Shown here: positions 33,724 to 43,122 of the stretch, in pieces
Numbering within the stretch: the stretch's first letter is position 1
Layout: each line of letters opens with the position of its first letter
NCBI GenBank assembly: GCA_020831525.1
Contig: JAFIGH010000019.1
Span: forward strand, 1 to 60,877
Length of the DNA stretch: 60,877 nucleotides
Source: Opitutales bacterium
Lineage (GTDB): Bacteria; Verrucomicrobiota; Verrucomicrobiia; Opitutales; Oceanipulchritudinaceae
Direction of reading: 5' to 3'
Notes under the pieces: generated by a model
What the model was told of the DNA's origin: nothing
Seen by the model: the letters and a program-made list of their open reading frames with translations, nothing else
The model's database searches: none
Program-made: the position numbers and the translations under genes

Positions 33724-34818
33724 ATGCCGACGCGCGACCGCACCCGCACCTCCGATCCATCTGTCCTCGACCGCACCCCGCGGGCCGAGCCCCTCGGCGA
33801 GTCGGAGGCGTTCATTGAGTTCAATGAGCACCTCTCACGCGTGGCGAAGGTGGACCGCCCCGTCCTCATTGTGGGCGAGCGGGGCACGGGCAAGGAACTG
33901 GCCGTCCACCGCCTGCACTACCTCTCGGCGCGCTGGCAGGGGCCGCTCGTCGCCCTCAATTGTGCGGCGCTCTCGCCGAGTGTGCTGGAGTCGGAGCTGT
34001 TCGGGCACGAGGCGGGTGCCTTTACCGGCGCGATGCGGCGGCGGCAGGGGCGCTTCGAGGCGGCGGAGGGCGGAACGCTCTTTCTCGACGAGATCGGGCT
34101 CATTCCCATGCAGGTGCAGGAAAAGATCCTGCGTGTCGTCGAATACCGGGAGTTCGAGCGTGTGGGCGGCAGCGATCCGGTGCGTGTGGACGTGCGCATC
34201 GTCGGCGCGACCAATGCCAACCTCCCCGCCATGGCGCGGGAGGGCCGTTTCAAGGCCGACCTCCTCGACCGGCTGACCTTCGAGGTGCTCTACCTGCCCC
34301 CGCTGCGCCGACGACCGGAGGACATCCTTCTCCTCGCGCGCCACTTTCTCACCCGCATGGCCATGGAGCTGGGCCGCGAGCCGCCGGAACTGTCCGCGCG
34401 GGCGGAACAGCAATTGGAGGCGCACGCGTGGCCCGGGAACATCCGCGAACTGAAAAACGCCGTCGAGCGCGCCGTCTACCGCTGCCCGGGTCGTGCAATC
34501 AAGGAGATCGACTTCGATCCCTTCGGACGTGTGGAGTGGGGCGGGGCATCCGCGCCAGCCGCGGGGCCGGCACCGGGCCCGGCCGCGGTTCCCGCGCACG
34601 GCGGCGCAGATGCCCCCCCCGCCGCCGCGGTGCCTTCGTTCGCGCCGGGCGGCGGCGAGTCGCTCACGGACGCCCTGCGCCGCTTCGAACTCAATGCCCT
34701 GCGCGAAGCCCTCGAGGCCGCCCGCTACCACCAGGGCGAGGCGGCCAAGCGCCTCGGCCTCACTTACCACCAGTTCCGCGGGCTCTTCCGCAAATACAAG
34801 GACGAGTTTCCTCAATGA
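33724..34818 (+). CDS. pspF: PspF-type sigma-54 enhancer-binding activator
   Basis: A 364-residue AAA+ activator without a receiver domain, like PspF. Motifs: Walker A GERGTGKE, the sigma-54 contact loop GAFTGA, Walker B GGTLFLDEIG, arginine-rich sensor region and a C-terminal helix-turn-helix GEAAKRLGLTYHQFRGLFRK that closely matches PspF. Between the AAA+ core and the HTH is an Ala/Pro/Gly-rich linker of about 40 residues (269-309). It is divergent from pspABC and should activate it with sigma-54. The ATG at 33724 is chosen because the upstream codons lack homology. Confidence 0.92.
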   Translation: MPTRDRTRTSDPSVLDRTPRAEPLGESEAFIEFNEHLSRVAKVDRPVLIVGERGTGKELAVHRLHYLSARWQGPLVALNCAALSPSVLESELFGHEAGAFTGAMRRRQGRFEAAEGGTLFLDEIGLIPMQVQEKILRVVEYREFERVGGSDPVRVDVRIVGATNANLPAMAREGRFKADLLDRLTFEVLYLPPLRRRPEDILLLARHFLTRMAMELGREPPELSARAEQQLEAHAWPGNIRELKNAVERAVYRCPGRAIKEIDFDPFGRVEWGGASAPAAGPAPGPAAVPAHGGADAPPAAAVPSFAPGGGESLTDALRRFELNALREALEAARYHQGEAAKRLGLTYHQFRGLFRKYKDEFPQ

Positions 34819-34971
34819 AGCCGGGTCCCGAACGCCTTGGCCTGTTTTTCTTTTGCAAAACCTCTTGACAGAGGAATTCGCGGAATCTTTTTTCTTCGTT
34901 TTTCCCAAATCGCGGAAGCCGTCGCCGTTTCCGTGTGTACGCAACAAATCTAACTGATTGGAAGCCACATT

Positions 34972-35346
34972 ATGCCACGTATCCTGGGTGTCGACATTCC
35001 CGGTAATAAGAAAGTCCCGTATGCCCTGCGCTACATCTACGGGATCGGTCCCGCGCAGTCGGACAAGCTTGTCAAAGAGGCCGCCATCGAGCCCGACCGC
35101 CGGGCTCACACGCTTTCTGAAGCCGAACTCAACAAGATTGCCGAGCTGGTTGTCCAGCACGGCATCCGCGTCGAGGGCGACCTCCGGCGCGAGGTGGCGG
35201 CTGACCTCAAACGCCTTCAGGCCATCCAGTGCTACCGTGGCGTGCGCCACCGCCGGGGACTCCCCGTGCGCGGCCAGCGTACTAAGTGCAACGCCCGCAC
35301 ACGCAAGGGCAAGCGCAAGACCGTCGGCGTGCTGAAGAAGAAGTAA
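34972..35346 (+). CDS. rpsM: 30S ribosomal protein S13
   Basis: A 124-residue small-subunit protein contacting the head and the P-site tRNA. Hallmarks are [36 protein letters not shown] and the basic tail [18 protein letters not shown]. First gene of the alpha operon here (rpsM-rpsK-rpsD-rpoA-rplQ). The upstream gap contains a perfect TTGACA (34865-34870) but no good -10. Confidence 0.97.
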   Translation: MPRILGVDIPGNKKVPYALRYIYGIGPAQSDKLVKEAAIEPDRRAHTLSEAELNKIAELVVQHGIRVEGDLRREVAADLKRLQAIQCYRGVRHRRGLPVRGQRTKCNARTRKGKRKTVGVLKKK

Positions 35347-35381
35347 AGCAGTTTTATTTAGGAACACACCATAAAATCCAT

Positions 35382-35936
35382 ATGAGCGAAGAAACAAAGA
35401 AGGAGCCGGAAGGTAAGACTCCTGCCGCGGAAAACGAAAAGGAAGCCCCCGCGGCCGCCGTCGCCAACGAAGAGGCGGCGAGCGCTGAAAACGGTGAGCG
35501 CGAAGAGAAGAAGTCGGGTGCGCCAACGGCGGCGGACCTCCTCAAGAGTGAGGTCGACCTCAACGTCCGCAAAGCCAAAGGCAGCAAGAACGTCACGAGC
35601 GGGATCGTCAATGTCCTCGCCACCTTCAACAACACCAAGGTGACCTTTGCCGACCGGCAGGGGAACATCATTTCGTGGTCGAGCGCCGGCAAGATGAACT
35701 TCCGCGGCAGCCGCAAGTCGACGGCCTACGCCGCGCAGGTTGTCACGCAGGACGCCGGCAAGGTGGCCCTCTCGCACGGCATGCGCGAGGTGGAGATCCG
35801 CGTCAAGGGACCGGGCATGGGGCGCGACTCCGCGATCCGGGCCGTGCAGTCTCTCGGGATGACCATCAGCGCCATCACTGACGTCACGCCGGTGCCGCAC
35901 AACGGTTGCCGCGCGAAGAAGCGCCGCCGCGTCTGA
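35382..35936 (+). CDS. rpsK: 30S ribosomal protein S11 with acidic N-terminal extension
   Basis: S11 platform protein. The conserved core runs from about residue 66 ([20 protein letters not shown]) to the typical end [15 protein letters not shown]. It is preceded by about 65 residues rich in Glu, Ala and Lys ([20 protein letters not shown]...), absent from most S11 proteins (usual length about 130). The extension is likely disordered. The ATG at 35382 is the only start between the S13 stop and the core with open frame and fits the operon gap of 35 bp. Confidence 0.95.
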   Translation: MSEETKKEPEGKTPAAENEKEAPAAAVANEEAASAENGEREEKKSGAPTAADLLKSEVDLNVRKAKGSKNVTSGIVNVLATFNNTKVTFADRQGNIISWSSAGKMNFRGSRKSTAYAAQVVTQDAGKVALSHGMREVEIRVKGPGMGRDSAIRAVQSLGMTISAITDVTPVPHNGCRAKKRRRV

Positions 35937-36003
35937 TTGGCGCGCCGCGTTTTCTTGTAACTGCACTCTCATTCTCTTCAAACCGCTTTAGCTTCGAATA
36001 CTC

Positions 36004-36612
36004 ATGGCCCGATACACAGGACCCACCACCCGCATCAACCGCCGTTTCGGCATTTCGATCTTTCCGCCGAGCAAGGCACAGGACCGCAAGCCGCACCCGC
36101 CGGGCCAGCACGGTCCGCGCCTGCGCCGCAAGCAGTCCGAGTATTCGCTCGGTCTCAACGAAAAACAGAAACTGCGCTACCTTTACGGACTCACCGAAAA
36201 GCAGTTCCGCCGCACCTTCGAGCGCGCCAAGAGCACACGCGGTGTCACCGGCGATATCTTCTGCCAGATGCTCGAAAAGCGCCTCGACGCGGTCATCTAT
36301 AGCTGCGGCTTTGCCAAGACCCGCCGCCAGGCGCGCCAGTTCGTGGCCCACGGACACGTCAAGGTCAACGGGCGCAAAACGGATATTCCCAGCTTCGAGG
36401 TTTCCGCTGGCGACACCATTGAGGTGAAGGAAAACACATCTTCGCGCCAACTCGCGACCCGTGCCCTTGAGGATACGCGTATCCGCAACGTGCCGCTGTG
36501 GATCACCCGCAACGAGGACACCCTCGCCGCGACGATCAACCGCGAGCCTGCCGCCGACGATATCGAGACCGGCATCAACGTGCAGCTCATCGTCGAGTTC
36601 TACAGCCGTTAA
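36004..36612 (+). CDS. rpsD: 30S ribosomal protein S4
   Basis: A 202-residue primary 16S rRNA-binding protein and, in enterobacteria, repressor of the alpha operon. Seen are the N-terminal block MARYTGPTTRINRRFGISIF, LRRKQSEYSLGLNEKQKLRY, and the S4 RNA-binding domain (MLEKRLDAVIYSCGFAKTRR, QFVAHGHVKVNGRKTDIPSF). The N-terminal zinc-type Cys residues are absent (C-minus type). Third gene of the alpha operon. Confidence 0.97.
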   Translation: MARYTGPTTRINRRFGISIFPPSKAQDRKPHPPGQHGPRLRRKQSEYSLGLNEKQKLRYLYGLTEKQFRRTFERAKSTRGVTGDIFCQMLEKRLDAVIYSCGFAKTRRQARQFVAHGHVKVNGRKTDIPSFEVSAGDTIEVKENTSSRQLATRALEDTRIRNVPLWITRNEDTLAATINREPAADDIETGINVQLIVEFYSR

Positions 36613-36668
36613 CCGGTTCCGCCCGGAGCGACACACCACCCACACCGCGAACCCACAGCCTCATCCAG

Positions 36669-37670
36669 ATGGCCATTCGATTAGGAAAATTCCAGCTCCC
36701 GAACCGCCTTGCGCGGGACGAAGACAGCGCGACGGAAACGTACGCGAAATTCACCGCAGAGCCTTTTGAGACCGGCTACGGCCATACCATCGGCAACAGT
36801 CTGCGCCGTGTTTTGCTCAGTTCTATTGAAGGCGCCGCGATCTCCTCCGTGAAGATCGACGGTGTGCAGCACGAGTTCCAGAGCATCGAAGGTGTCGTCG
36901 AAGACGTCACCGACATCGTGCTCAACCTCAAAAAGATTCTCGTCGTCGCGCAAAAGCGCGAGGCCGTGAAGGTCACTCTTGATGTAACCCGCGAAGGGCC
37001 GGTCACCGCCGCCGACATTCAGACCGTCACCGGGGTCGAGATCATCAACCCCGACCAAATCATCTGCACTCTCGACAAGGAGCAGCGCTTTTTCGCCGAG
37101 CTTGAGGTGAAGGTCGGTCGCGGCTACGTTTCCGGCGAGGACAACAAGTCCGAGGAGCAGCCCATCGGTGTCATCGCCATTGACTCCCTCTTCAGCCCGG
37201 TGCGCCTCGTCAAATACACCGTCGAAAACACCCGTGTCGGGCAGATGACCGACTACGACAAGCTCATCCTCGAGATTTGGACAGACGGACGCATCACGCC
37301 GGACGATTGCCTCAAGCGCTCCGCCGCCATCCTCAAGCACCACCTTGACGTCTTCGACAACGTCAGTGAGGACGCCGTCGAGTTCGAGAGCGACCAAGCC
37401 GAGGTCAGCGAGGAGCAGAACAAGCTCCGCAAGCTCCTCAACATGTCCGTCAACGAGATCGAGCTGTCCGTGCGCGCTGCCAACTGCCTCAACAACGCCA
37501 ACATCACCACGGTCGGCGAACTCGCCATGAAGTCCGAGCAGGAGATGCTCAAGTACCGCAATTTCGGCAAGAAGTCCCTCAACGAAATCAAGGCCAAGCT
37601 CGAACAACTCGGCCTCAGCCTCGGCATGAAGATCGACGAGCGCCTCCTCGAGAGCCGCGCCGATTTCTAA
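36669..37670 (+). CDS. rpoA: DNA-directed RNA polymerase subunit alpha
   Basis: A 333-residue alpha subunit. The N-terminal dimerisation domain is clear (FETGYGHTIGNSLRRVLLSS, EGAAISSVKIDGVQHEF) and the C-terminal domain (LRKLLNMSVNEIELSVRAAN, KYRNFGKKSLNEIKAKLEQL) contacts UP elements and activators. The ATG at 36669 fits the family start. Fourth gene of the alpha operon, 56 bp after rpsD. Confidence 0.97.
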   Translation: MAIRLGKFQLPNRLARDEDSATETYAKFTAEPFETGYGHTIGNSLRRVLLSSIEGAAISSVKIDGVQHEFQSIEGVVEDVTDIVLNLKKILVVAQKREAVKVTLDVTREGPVTAADIQTVTGVEIINPDQIICTLDKEQRFFAELEVKVGRGYVSGEDNKSEEQPIGVIAIDSLFSPVRLVKYTVENTRVGQMTDYDKLILEIWTDGRITPDDCLKRSAAILKHHLDVFDNVSEDAVEFESDQAEVSEEQNKLRKLLNMSVNEIELSVRAANCLNNANITTVGELAMKSEQEMLKYRNFGKKSLNEIKAKLEQLGLSLGMKIDERLLESRADF

Positions 37671-37709
37671 TGGCCGCCCGGCGACACCAACGGTCAAAAC
37701 ACCCGAACC

Positions 37710-38291
37710 ATGAGACACCTTAGACACCGTCACCAACTTGGACGCAAGAAGGAGCACCGCGCGGCGCTCATGAGCAACCTTGCCGCCGCCCTCCTCACCC
37801 ACGGGCGCATCAAGACGACGCTCCCCAAGGCCAAGGCGCTGCGGCCCTTCATCGAGAAGATCATCACCTTCGCCAAGAAGGCGCAGGGCGCCTCTCCGGA
37901 GCGCGCCCTACACTTCCGCCGCCTCGCCATCGCCCGTGTGCGCGACAAAGACGCCGTGGCCATGCTCTTCAACGAGCGCGCGGCGGAGTTTGCCGACCGT
38001 CCCGGGGGCTACACCCGCATCTACAAGCTCGGAACCCGCATCGGCGACGCCGCCGAAATGGCGGTCATCCAGCTCATCCCCGCTTCGGATGAAGGTTACG
38101 GCAAGAAAGGCCGCCGCAAGGCCGCGCCCAAGGCCGCTGCCAAGCCTGCGGAAGATAAGCAGCCGGCTCCCGCTGCCGCCGTGGAAAGCGCTGATACGTC
38201 CGCCACCGCCGCCGTAGCCGAGCCCCCTGTCGAGGCCGAGCCGCCGGCCGAGGCTCCGGAAACGCCCGCCGAAGAGCCGAAGAAAGACTGA
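37710..38291 (+). CDS. rplQ: 50S ribosomal protein L17 with C-terminal extension
   Basis: L17 core (MRHLRHRHQLGRKKEHRAAL, LLTHGRIKTTLPKAKALRPF, YTRIYKLGTRIGDAAEMAVI) in the first 125 residues, followed by a tail of about 68 residues rich in Ala, Pro and Glu. Bacterial L17 usually ends near residue 120-130. The tail is probably disordered. Last gene of the alpha operon; a strong terminator follows 34 bp after the stop. Confidence 0.96.
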   Translation: MRHLRHRHQLGRKKEHRAALMSNLAAALLTHGRIKTTLPKAKALRPFIEKIITFAKKAQGASPERALHFRRLAIARVRDKDAVAMLFNERAAEFADRPGGYTRIYKLGTRIGDAAEMAVIQLIPASDEGYGKKGRRKAAPKAAAKPAEDKQPAPAAAVESADTSATAAVAEPPVEAEPPAEAPETPAEEPKKD

Positions 38292-38325
38292 GGCCCTCCG
38301 CAGCTTTCTTGTTTGTTTTTTTCTG

Positions 38326-38356
38326 AAGCGTCCGGTTACTCCGGGCGCTTTTTTTT
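38326..38356 (+). terminator. rho-independent terminator of the alpha operon
   Basis: The 10-bp stem AAGCGTCCGG / CCGGGCGCTT (one T-G wobble), loop TTACT, leads into a run of eight U. It lies 34 bp after the rplQ stop. Confidence 0.92.
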
Positions 38357-38501
38357 GTCCAGGACGCCGCAAGGCAATCCGTGTTGTTTCCTCAGCAGGC
38401 TGGATCGCTGAGGCTGCGCCAAGCTGTGGTCTGTGATTCGCAGCGGGAGTTTGTGCGCGGGCAAATCGTGCGGGGAATCGTACGCGGGCAACGGCCAGCC
38501 G

Positions 38502-38575
38502 ATGGTAGGGTAATTGTGTACAAGCGATTTGGATACGCGCCCGCCACGCATGCCATGGTAGGGTAACTGTGTACA
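38502..38575. repeat. 21-bp direct repeat pair
   Basis: ATGGTAGGGTAA-Y-TGTGTACA occurs at 38502-38522 (Y = t) and 38555-38575 (Y = c), 53 bp apart, just upstream of the cyclophilin gene. One mismatch in 21. It could be a paired regulator site or part of a dispersed repeat. Confidence 0.75.
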
Positions 38576-38629
38576 GGTTAGGGACGATGGGCGTTGCGCG
38601 GAGGGATTCGGCACGCTAAGGTGTCGCCT

Positions 38630-39970
38630 ATGAATCGATTGCTATTAATCATGCTGTCCGTTTTCGCGGCATCGGAACTTCGTGCGGAGATATACGCGGA
38701 CATCTCCGTTTCCCATGGTGGCGACTCTCTCGGAACGTTCCGCGTCCAGCTCTTCCACGAGGAAGTCCCGCGCATCTGCGCGAACTTCATAGGGTTGGCA
38801 TCGGGAGAACGTCCGTGGCTCGATCCGGCGACATTGCGGCTCCGGGAAGGCGTGCCTTTCTATGACGGGCTGACCTTCCACCGCCTTATGCACGACTTGC
38901 TGATTCAAGGTGGAAGCCCGACAGGCGGAGGTGCGGGAGGGCCGGGGTATGTGGTCATGGATCAGTTTCACCCCGACCTACGGCACTCCGGTCGCTATAT
39001 GCTGTCAATGGCCCACGCGGGACCGCACACAACGGGCTCGCAGTTTTTCATAACACTTGAGGAGGGCTCGCAGTTCGATGATTACCACTCTGTTTTCGGC
39101 GTTGTCGTTGCGGGGCGCGGGATTATCGACCGTTTCGCTTTGCCCGGCGAGTTTCCTACCAGCCCGGGCGGTATCCCGGAAACGCCTATCGTTATAGAAT
39201 CGGTTGTTGTCTCCGGACCGGGCTTGAGCGCGTTCATGGCGGCGCACGGGAACGTGGGCCTTCCGCGGTGGTCGAGCGTGGACGCGGAGATCAGCTATTC
39301 TTTGCAGTCACCCGCGACGGGCGGGGAGGACGGAAGCTCAGCCGTCTCGGTGCCCGATTTGTACCTGAACTGGGAATCGAAACGCATGTGGGACTACGTT
39401 GTCCTTGCATCGAGCGATTTAGATGAGTGGGACATTCTCGGGTTCGGTCTGAGTATGGCGAATGTTTCCCTCTTCAAAACGAATGTGACCGACGTCTTTC
39501 CGGAGGTTGAGGGAGAGCCGTTCCATGCTTTCTTCCAGATTTTGGGAGTAGACTATTCTCACCTGCCGGATCCTCCCGCAAGCGTGGCCCGCGAGGGAGT
39601 CCGCCTTGTCCTGTTGGTTCCGGAGGGTGAGCTTACGCTGGAGTTTTCGGGGGAATCCGCGGCATGGCTTTTCAAAGGGGTCGGTGGAACCGTAACCTCG
39701 GGGGGGCTTGCCGACACTTTTGAGGATACGCAAAGCGTGGTCCCGGCAGGTGGATTTTTTGTCAATACGCAGACGACCTATGCTCGATTGTTACTTCGTC
39801 GGAAGCTGAGAGTGTATTTCGATCAACCAGTTGGTCCCCGCGGTTGGACGTTCATTGAGCCGACGCTTTCCTTTCATACGGACGACAGTGGGTGGTTCGA
39901 TGCCCCGGTGACGGCAGAAGTCCCCGGCGGGCCGCGGTTCAGGGGTGAGTTCCAGATAAGCAATCCCTGA
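38630..39970 (+). CDS. exported cyclophilin-type peptidyl-prolyl isomerase with long C-terminal extension
   Basis: The 446-residue product has a signal peptide (LLLIMLSVFAASELRA) and then a cyclophilin domain up to about residue 190: FRVQLFHEEVPRICANFIGL, FHRLMHDLLIQGGSPTGGG, YMLSMAHAGPHTTGSQFFIT, YHSVFGVVVAG. The active-site pattern FHR, QGG and GSQFFI is preserved. The remaining 250 residues are not recognised; they include a tail with the exported-protein style LNWESKRMWDYVVLASSDL. AAGG upstream supports ATG 38630. Probably acts on periplasmic or surface proteins. Confidence 0.85.
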   Translation: MNRLLLIMLSVFAASELRAEIYADISVSHGGDSLGTFRVQLFHEEVPRICANFIGLASGERPWLDPATLRLREGVPFYDGLTFHRLMHDLLIQGGSPTGGGAGGPGYVVMDQFHPDLRHSGRYMLSMAHAGPHTTGSQFFITLEEGSQFDDYHSVFGVVVAGRGIIDRFALPGEFPTSPGGIPETPIVIESVVVSGPGLSAFMAAHGNVGLPRWSSVDAEISYSLQSPATGGEDGSSAVSVPDLYLNWESKRMWDYVVLASSDLDEWDILGFGLSMANVSLFKTNVTDVFPEVEGEPFHAFFQILGVDYSHLPDPPASVAREGVRLVLLVPEGELTLEFSGESAAWLFKGVGGTVTSGGLADTFEDTQSVVPAGGFFVNTQTTYARLLLRRKLRVYFDQPVGPRGWTFIEPTLSFHTDDSGWFDAPVTAEVPGGPRFRGEFQISNP

Positions 39971-40051
39971 ATCGCGCGAAGGTGACGGGCTCATGAGCCT
40001 GTGCTGTGCGCGGCTGCTCCCGTGTCCGGTGCCGGGTGTGCTGCCTTTCAC

Positions 40052-43000
40052 TCAAGGGTCGGTGTCGATCCGCAGGCGAATAAACCGGGCCTCTCCGGGT
40101 TCGGGCGGAGGAATGTCGACGAAGACGTCCTCGGTTTCGGAGTCGGTCGAGTTTGTGGTGATTGAGTGGCCTTCCGTGGAGACAGGTTGCCAATCGACGA
40201 GGTTGGCGGAGGTCTCCGCGAAGTAGTGGATGCCCGCTGGCGTGGTGCGCCTCGTGTAATGAAAGACGAGGGAACTGCCCTCACGGGAAAGCGCGGGAAG
40301 ACTTTTCGGATCAAGGGGACGCGTCGGATCGAGTGCGAAGGCGAAGGGAATCAGGTTGGGTTGACCGTCGCCGGAGGCATCGTCATGGGGTCCGGTGGGT
40401 GCGTCAGGATCATTGAGGGCGCCGAGGCTGAAGTGCCGACGCAGCCATTGGCGGTAGGGCGTATCCACGATCTCGACGAATGCGGATTCTTGCGCGGAGA
40501 CAAATCCGGGATCGTCGGAGAGGTGTAGCGACAGCACGGGTTGTTCCGGAGGAAAGTCTTTACGGGGCAGTGGTTCGATGATGAGTTGCTGTTCGCGGAC
40601 ACCGGGCGGGAACGTCACGGAGGGCGGCAGCGCCGTGTAGTCGACGTCCGGTTCGGCGACGCCTTGGGCAAGCAGGGAGATGGTGAAGGACTCGGCCGAA
40701 TGCCCCTTGCGGCGAAGGGTGAGGGCAGCGGGTTCCGCGCCATGCCGGGCGGCCGTCGCTTCACCCGGAGAGATATCGACCCGGCGTTCCGCGAGGAGAG
40801 TCCGGCCGTCGGCTTCGATGTGGACTTCGGGTTCGCCTGCTTCGTCGTGGCTGAGGAGACCGCGCAGAAAGAGCGGCTGCCAGCGGGGAAACGGAGAGAG
40901 GGCGGCGGCGATTTGCTCCAGCGTGGCGGTGTCCGCGCCGCGTGCTTCGACAGTGCTGTAGGCGGCAAGGTCGTGCAGTTCCATGCGCCAGTCTGCTCCT
41001 TCCTCCGGAAGCATACGGATGCCGTGAACGGGCACGGCGACGGTTGTTCCGGGGGCCGCATCGGCAAGGTCCGCAGCCATGGCGTAGTGTCCATCCATGG
41101 GATCGAGTTGAGGCTCGGTACCGGGGTTGGTAGCGAAGGCGGTGAAACCCGGCGGCAGGGTAACGGGGGCAAGGGTGCCGTTGTCCTCAAAGCCAAGCTG
41201 GTTGCGGACTAGGCCGAGGTTGTCGAGGGCAAGGCCGTTGAACCATGCGACGAGGGTCGGCGATCCCGCGGGGTCGTAGGTGTTGGCGTCGATGTCAATC
41301 CAGCGCGGGCTGCCGGAGCGCACGGTCTGCACGTCATCGGTCCAGGTCGTGAGGGCGGCGCGCCGCCATGCGTGAAAGCGGTTTGCCGCGATGGTGAGGT
41401 CGCGCAGGTAGCGGGTGACGCCGCTGGCCGATCCCACCCAGGGGTCGTAGTCGTCGCGGAGGACGAGGGCGGAGTCGTTGTCGGCGACGAGGTTGTCCTC
41501 GAGCGTGAGGTTGCCCGCTTCGAGCACGGCAATACCGGCACCGGTGTTGCTGAAGACGGTGTTGCGGCGGATGGTTCCCGGGCCGTGGCTCATTTCAATC
41601 CAGATGCCCGCGCCGACCCACGCTTCACTGCCGTGGTTGCCGAAGACGGTGCAGTCTTCGATGAGAAAACCGGTGTCCTGCCAGGTGAAGCGGAAGGAGG
41701 GCCCGTTGTTGTCGTAGCTGATGACGCGGCGGAGGACGACGCCGTGTGTGCCGGAAAAGTGTGCCGCTCCGCCTGTGGACGCCTCCCCGTGGGCGTCAAG
41801 ATTGCAGCGGCGGAGAATACTTTGCTCGACCGTGAGGTTGAACGGGCCGCGCTGATCAAAAGGAATGTCTCCCCGCACGACGAGGCCGTTCCCCCGGCAG
41901 TCTTCAATGACCGTCCGTTCGATGCGGACGTTGTCGGCGTGGGTGAATGTTGCATCGAGAACAATCCCTTTGAACGCACCATGGATGCGGCAATGGCGGA
42001 TCGTCCAGTGATTGCCCGCGCGCAGAGCGGGGTCGTGGCCGTGGGGCGCGGCGTCGGTAATGTCGAATCCGTCGAGGACGATGTGGGCGGCGGGTTCGTC
42101 CGGATGCGGGGAAACGGCGGTCCCTTCGGGCGCGAGCCGCGTCTCGCCGCGCTCTGTGGCGCGGAAGATGATCGGCTGCAGCGATGTGCCGCTTGTCGAG
42201 AGAACCAGCGCGTCGGTGTAGGTGCCAGGGTGTACCCATACGGTGGTTCCCGGTTCGGCGCGGGCGGCCGCTTCCGCCAAGGTGCGGAGGGGAAAGGCGA
42301 GGTCGCCGGGGTTGCTGTCGTCCGCCGACGGGTGTGCGGGGTTTACGTGTAGTTCGACTTCGGGAAACGTGGGCGGCGGAGGCTGTGGCGGGGGCACGTA
42401 GTCCGCCCGCGCCGCGATCCGAGCGGGGCTGAGTGTCTCCGGATAGACCGCGACCTCGGCAATCGCGCCGTTGAAGTGCAGGGTGCTCAGGCTCTTGTGG
42501 CGACCGATCATGAGCGGCGCGGTCTCCGGCTCCGGTATGACGGATTCGGTGGCGCGGGGAGTGCCGTCGACATACCATTGGATCTGCCCGGGGGCGTCAT
42601 CGAAGACGAGGGCGAGGTGGTGCCATTGCCCGATAGAAACGGGAAATCCCGACAGCCGCACGTCGTTGCCGAGGTGTGAGGAAAATTCGCGAAGGCCGCC
42701 CTCGACCTTGAGGAGCGTGCGGCCCAGCGGCCCGTCCTGCTGGAGAATGGCGGATGAATTGCTCCCGTTGTAGGCGTCGAGCCGCACCCATGCCTCAAGG
42801 GTGAAGCTGCCCGCGGACGGATTGAAGGCAAACGGCGTGTCGACGCTCCCGCTGCTGCCGTCGAAGAGGGCCGCCCGGCTGTCCTCGCCGAGCGCGGGCG
42901 GGCCGGGCACTCCGCGCGTGACGCCGCTGCTGTAGGTGGCATGGGCCTCGCCCGCGCTGTCGGCGGCCTGCGTGCCCGCTTCTTCGTTGAGTCGCCAGTA

Positions 43001-43096
43001 GGCGGCGGGAGAGTCGGCAAGAATCAGGTCGGCGTAGCTGCCCGCGAAGACCGGAAGGGCCGGGAGGCAAAGGACGAATAGGGCGTATGCACGCAT
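40052..43096 (-). CDS. exported LamG / right-handed beta-helix protein
   Basis: A 1014-residue exported protein. Order: signal peptide (AYALFVLCLPALPVFAG); LamG/concanavalin-like domain about 20-230 (YADLILADSPAAYWRLNEEA, AWVRLDAYNGSNSSAIL, IGQWHHLALVFDDAPGQ); a DUF1565/NosD-like parallel beta-helix about 245-620 (DSNPGDLAFPLRTLAEAAAR, TTVWVHPGTYTDALVL, and many IRRNTVFSN / LEDNLVADN repeats); and a C-terminal tail (YRQWLRRHFSLG, GDGQPNLIPFAFALDP) common on verrucomicrobial exported proteins. Beta-helix folds are typical of polysaccharide lyases and epimerases. It follows the sulfatase by 26 bp. Confidence 0.82.
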   Translation of the reverse strand: MRAYALFVLCLPALPVFAGSYADLILADSPAAYWRLNEEAGTQAADSAGEAHATYSSGVTRGVPGPPALGEDSRAALFDGSSGSVDTPFAFNPSAGSFTLEAWVRLDAYNGSNSSAILQQDGPLGRTLLKVEGGLREFSSHLGNDVRLSGFPVSIGQWHHLALVFDDAPGQIQWYVDGTPRATESVIPEPETAPLMIGRHKSLSTLHFNGAIAEVAVYPETLSPARIAARADYVPPPQPPPPTFPEVELHVNPAHPSADDSNPGDLAFPLRTLAEAAARAEPGTTVWVHPGTYTDALVLSTSGTSLQPIIFRATERGETRLAPEGTAVSPHPDEPAAHIVLDGFDITDAAPHGHDPALRAGNHWTIRHCRIHGAFKGIVLDATFTHADNVRIERTVIEDCRGNGLVVRGDIPFDQRGPFNLTVEQSILRRCNLDAHGEASTGGAAHFSGTHGVVLRRVISYDNNGPSFRFTWQDTGFLIEDCTVFGNHGSEAWVGAGIWIEMSHGPGTIRRNTVFSNTGAGIAVLEAGNLTLEDNLVADNDSALVLRDDYDPWVGSASGVTRYLRDLTIAANRFHAWRRAALTTWTDDVQTVRSGSPRWIDIDANTYDPAGSPTLVAWFNGLALDNLGLVRNQLGFEDNGTLAPVTLPPGFTAFATNPGTEPQLDPMDGHYAMAADLADAAPGTTVAVPVHGIRMLPEEGADWRMELHDLAAYSTVEARGADTATLEQIAAALSPFPRWQPLFLRGLLSHDEAGEPEVHIEADGRTLLAERRVDISPGEATAARHGAEPAALTLRRKGHSAESFTISLLAQGVAEPDVDYTALPPSVTFPPGVREQQLIIEPLPRKDFPPEQPVLSLHLSDDPGFVSAQESAFVEIVDTPYRQWLRRHFSLGALNDPDAPTGPHDDASGDGQPNLIPFAFALDPTRPLDPKSLPALSREGSSLVFHYTRRTTPAGIHYFAETSANLVDWQPVSTEGHSITTNSTDSETEDVFVDIPPPEPGEARFIRLRIDTDP

Positions 43097-43122
43097 GGAC
43101 GGATGTCGTGGAAGGGAGCGCT

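Noticed and set aside
34865-34895. Promoter for rpsM from TTGACA
   Set aside because: The -35 is perfect but no acceptable -10 is found at 16-18 bp.
38381-38566. Small plus-strand ORF between rplQ and the cyclophilin gene
   Set aside because: Spans the direct repeats, has no homology and no ribosome site.
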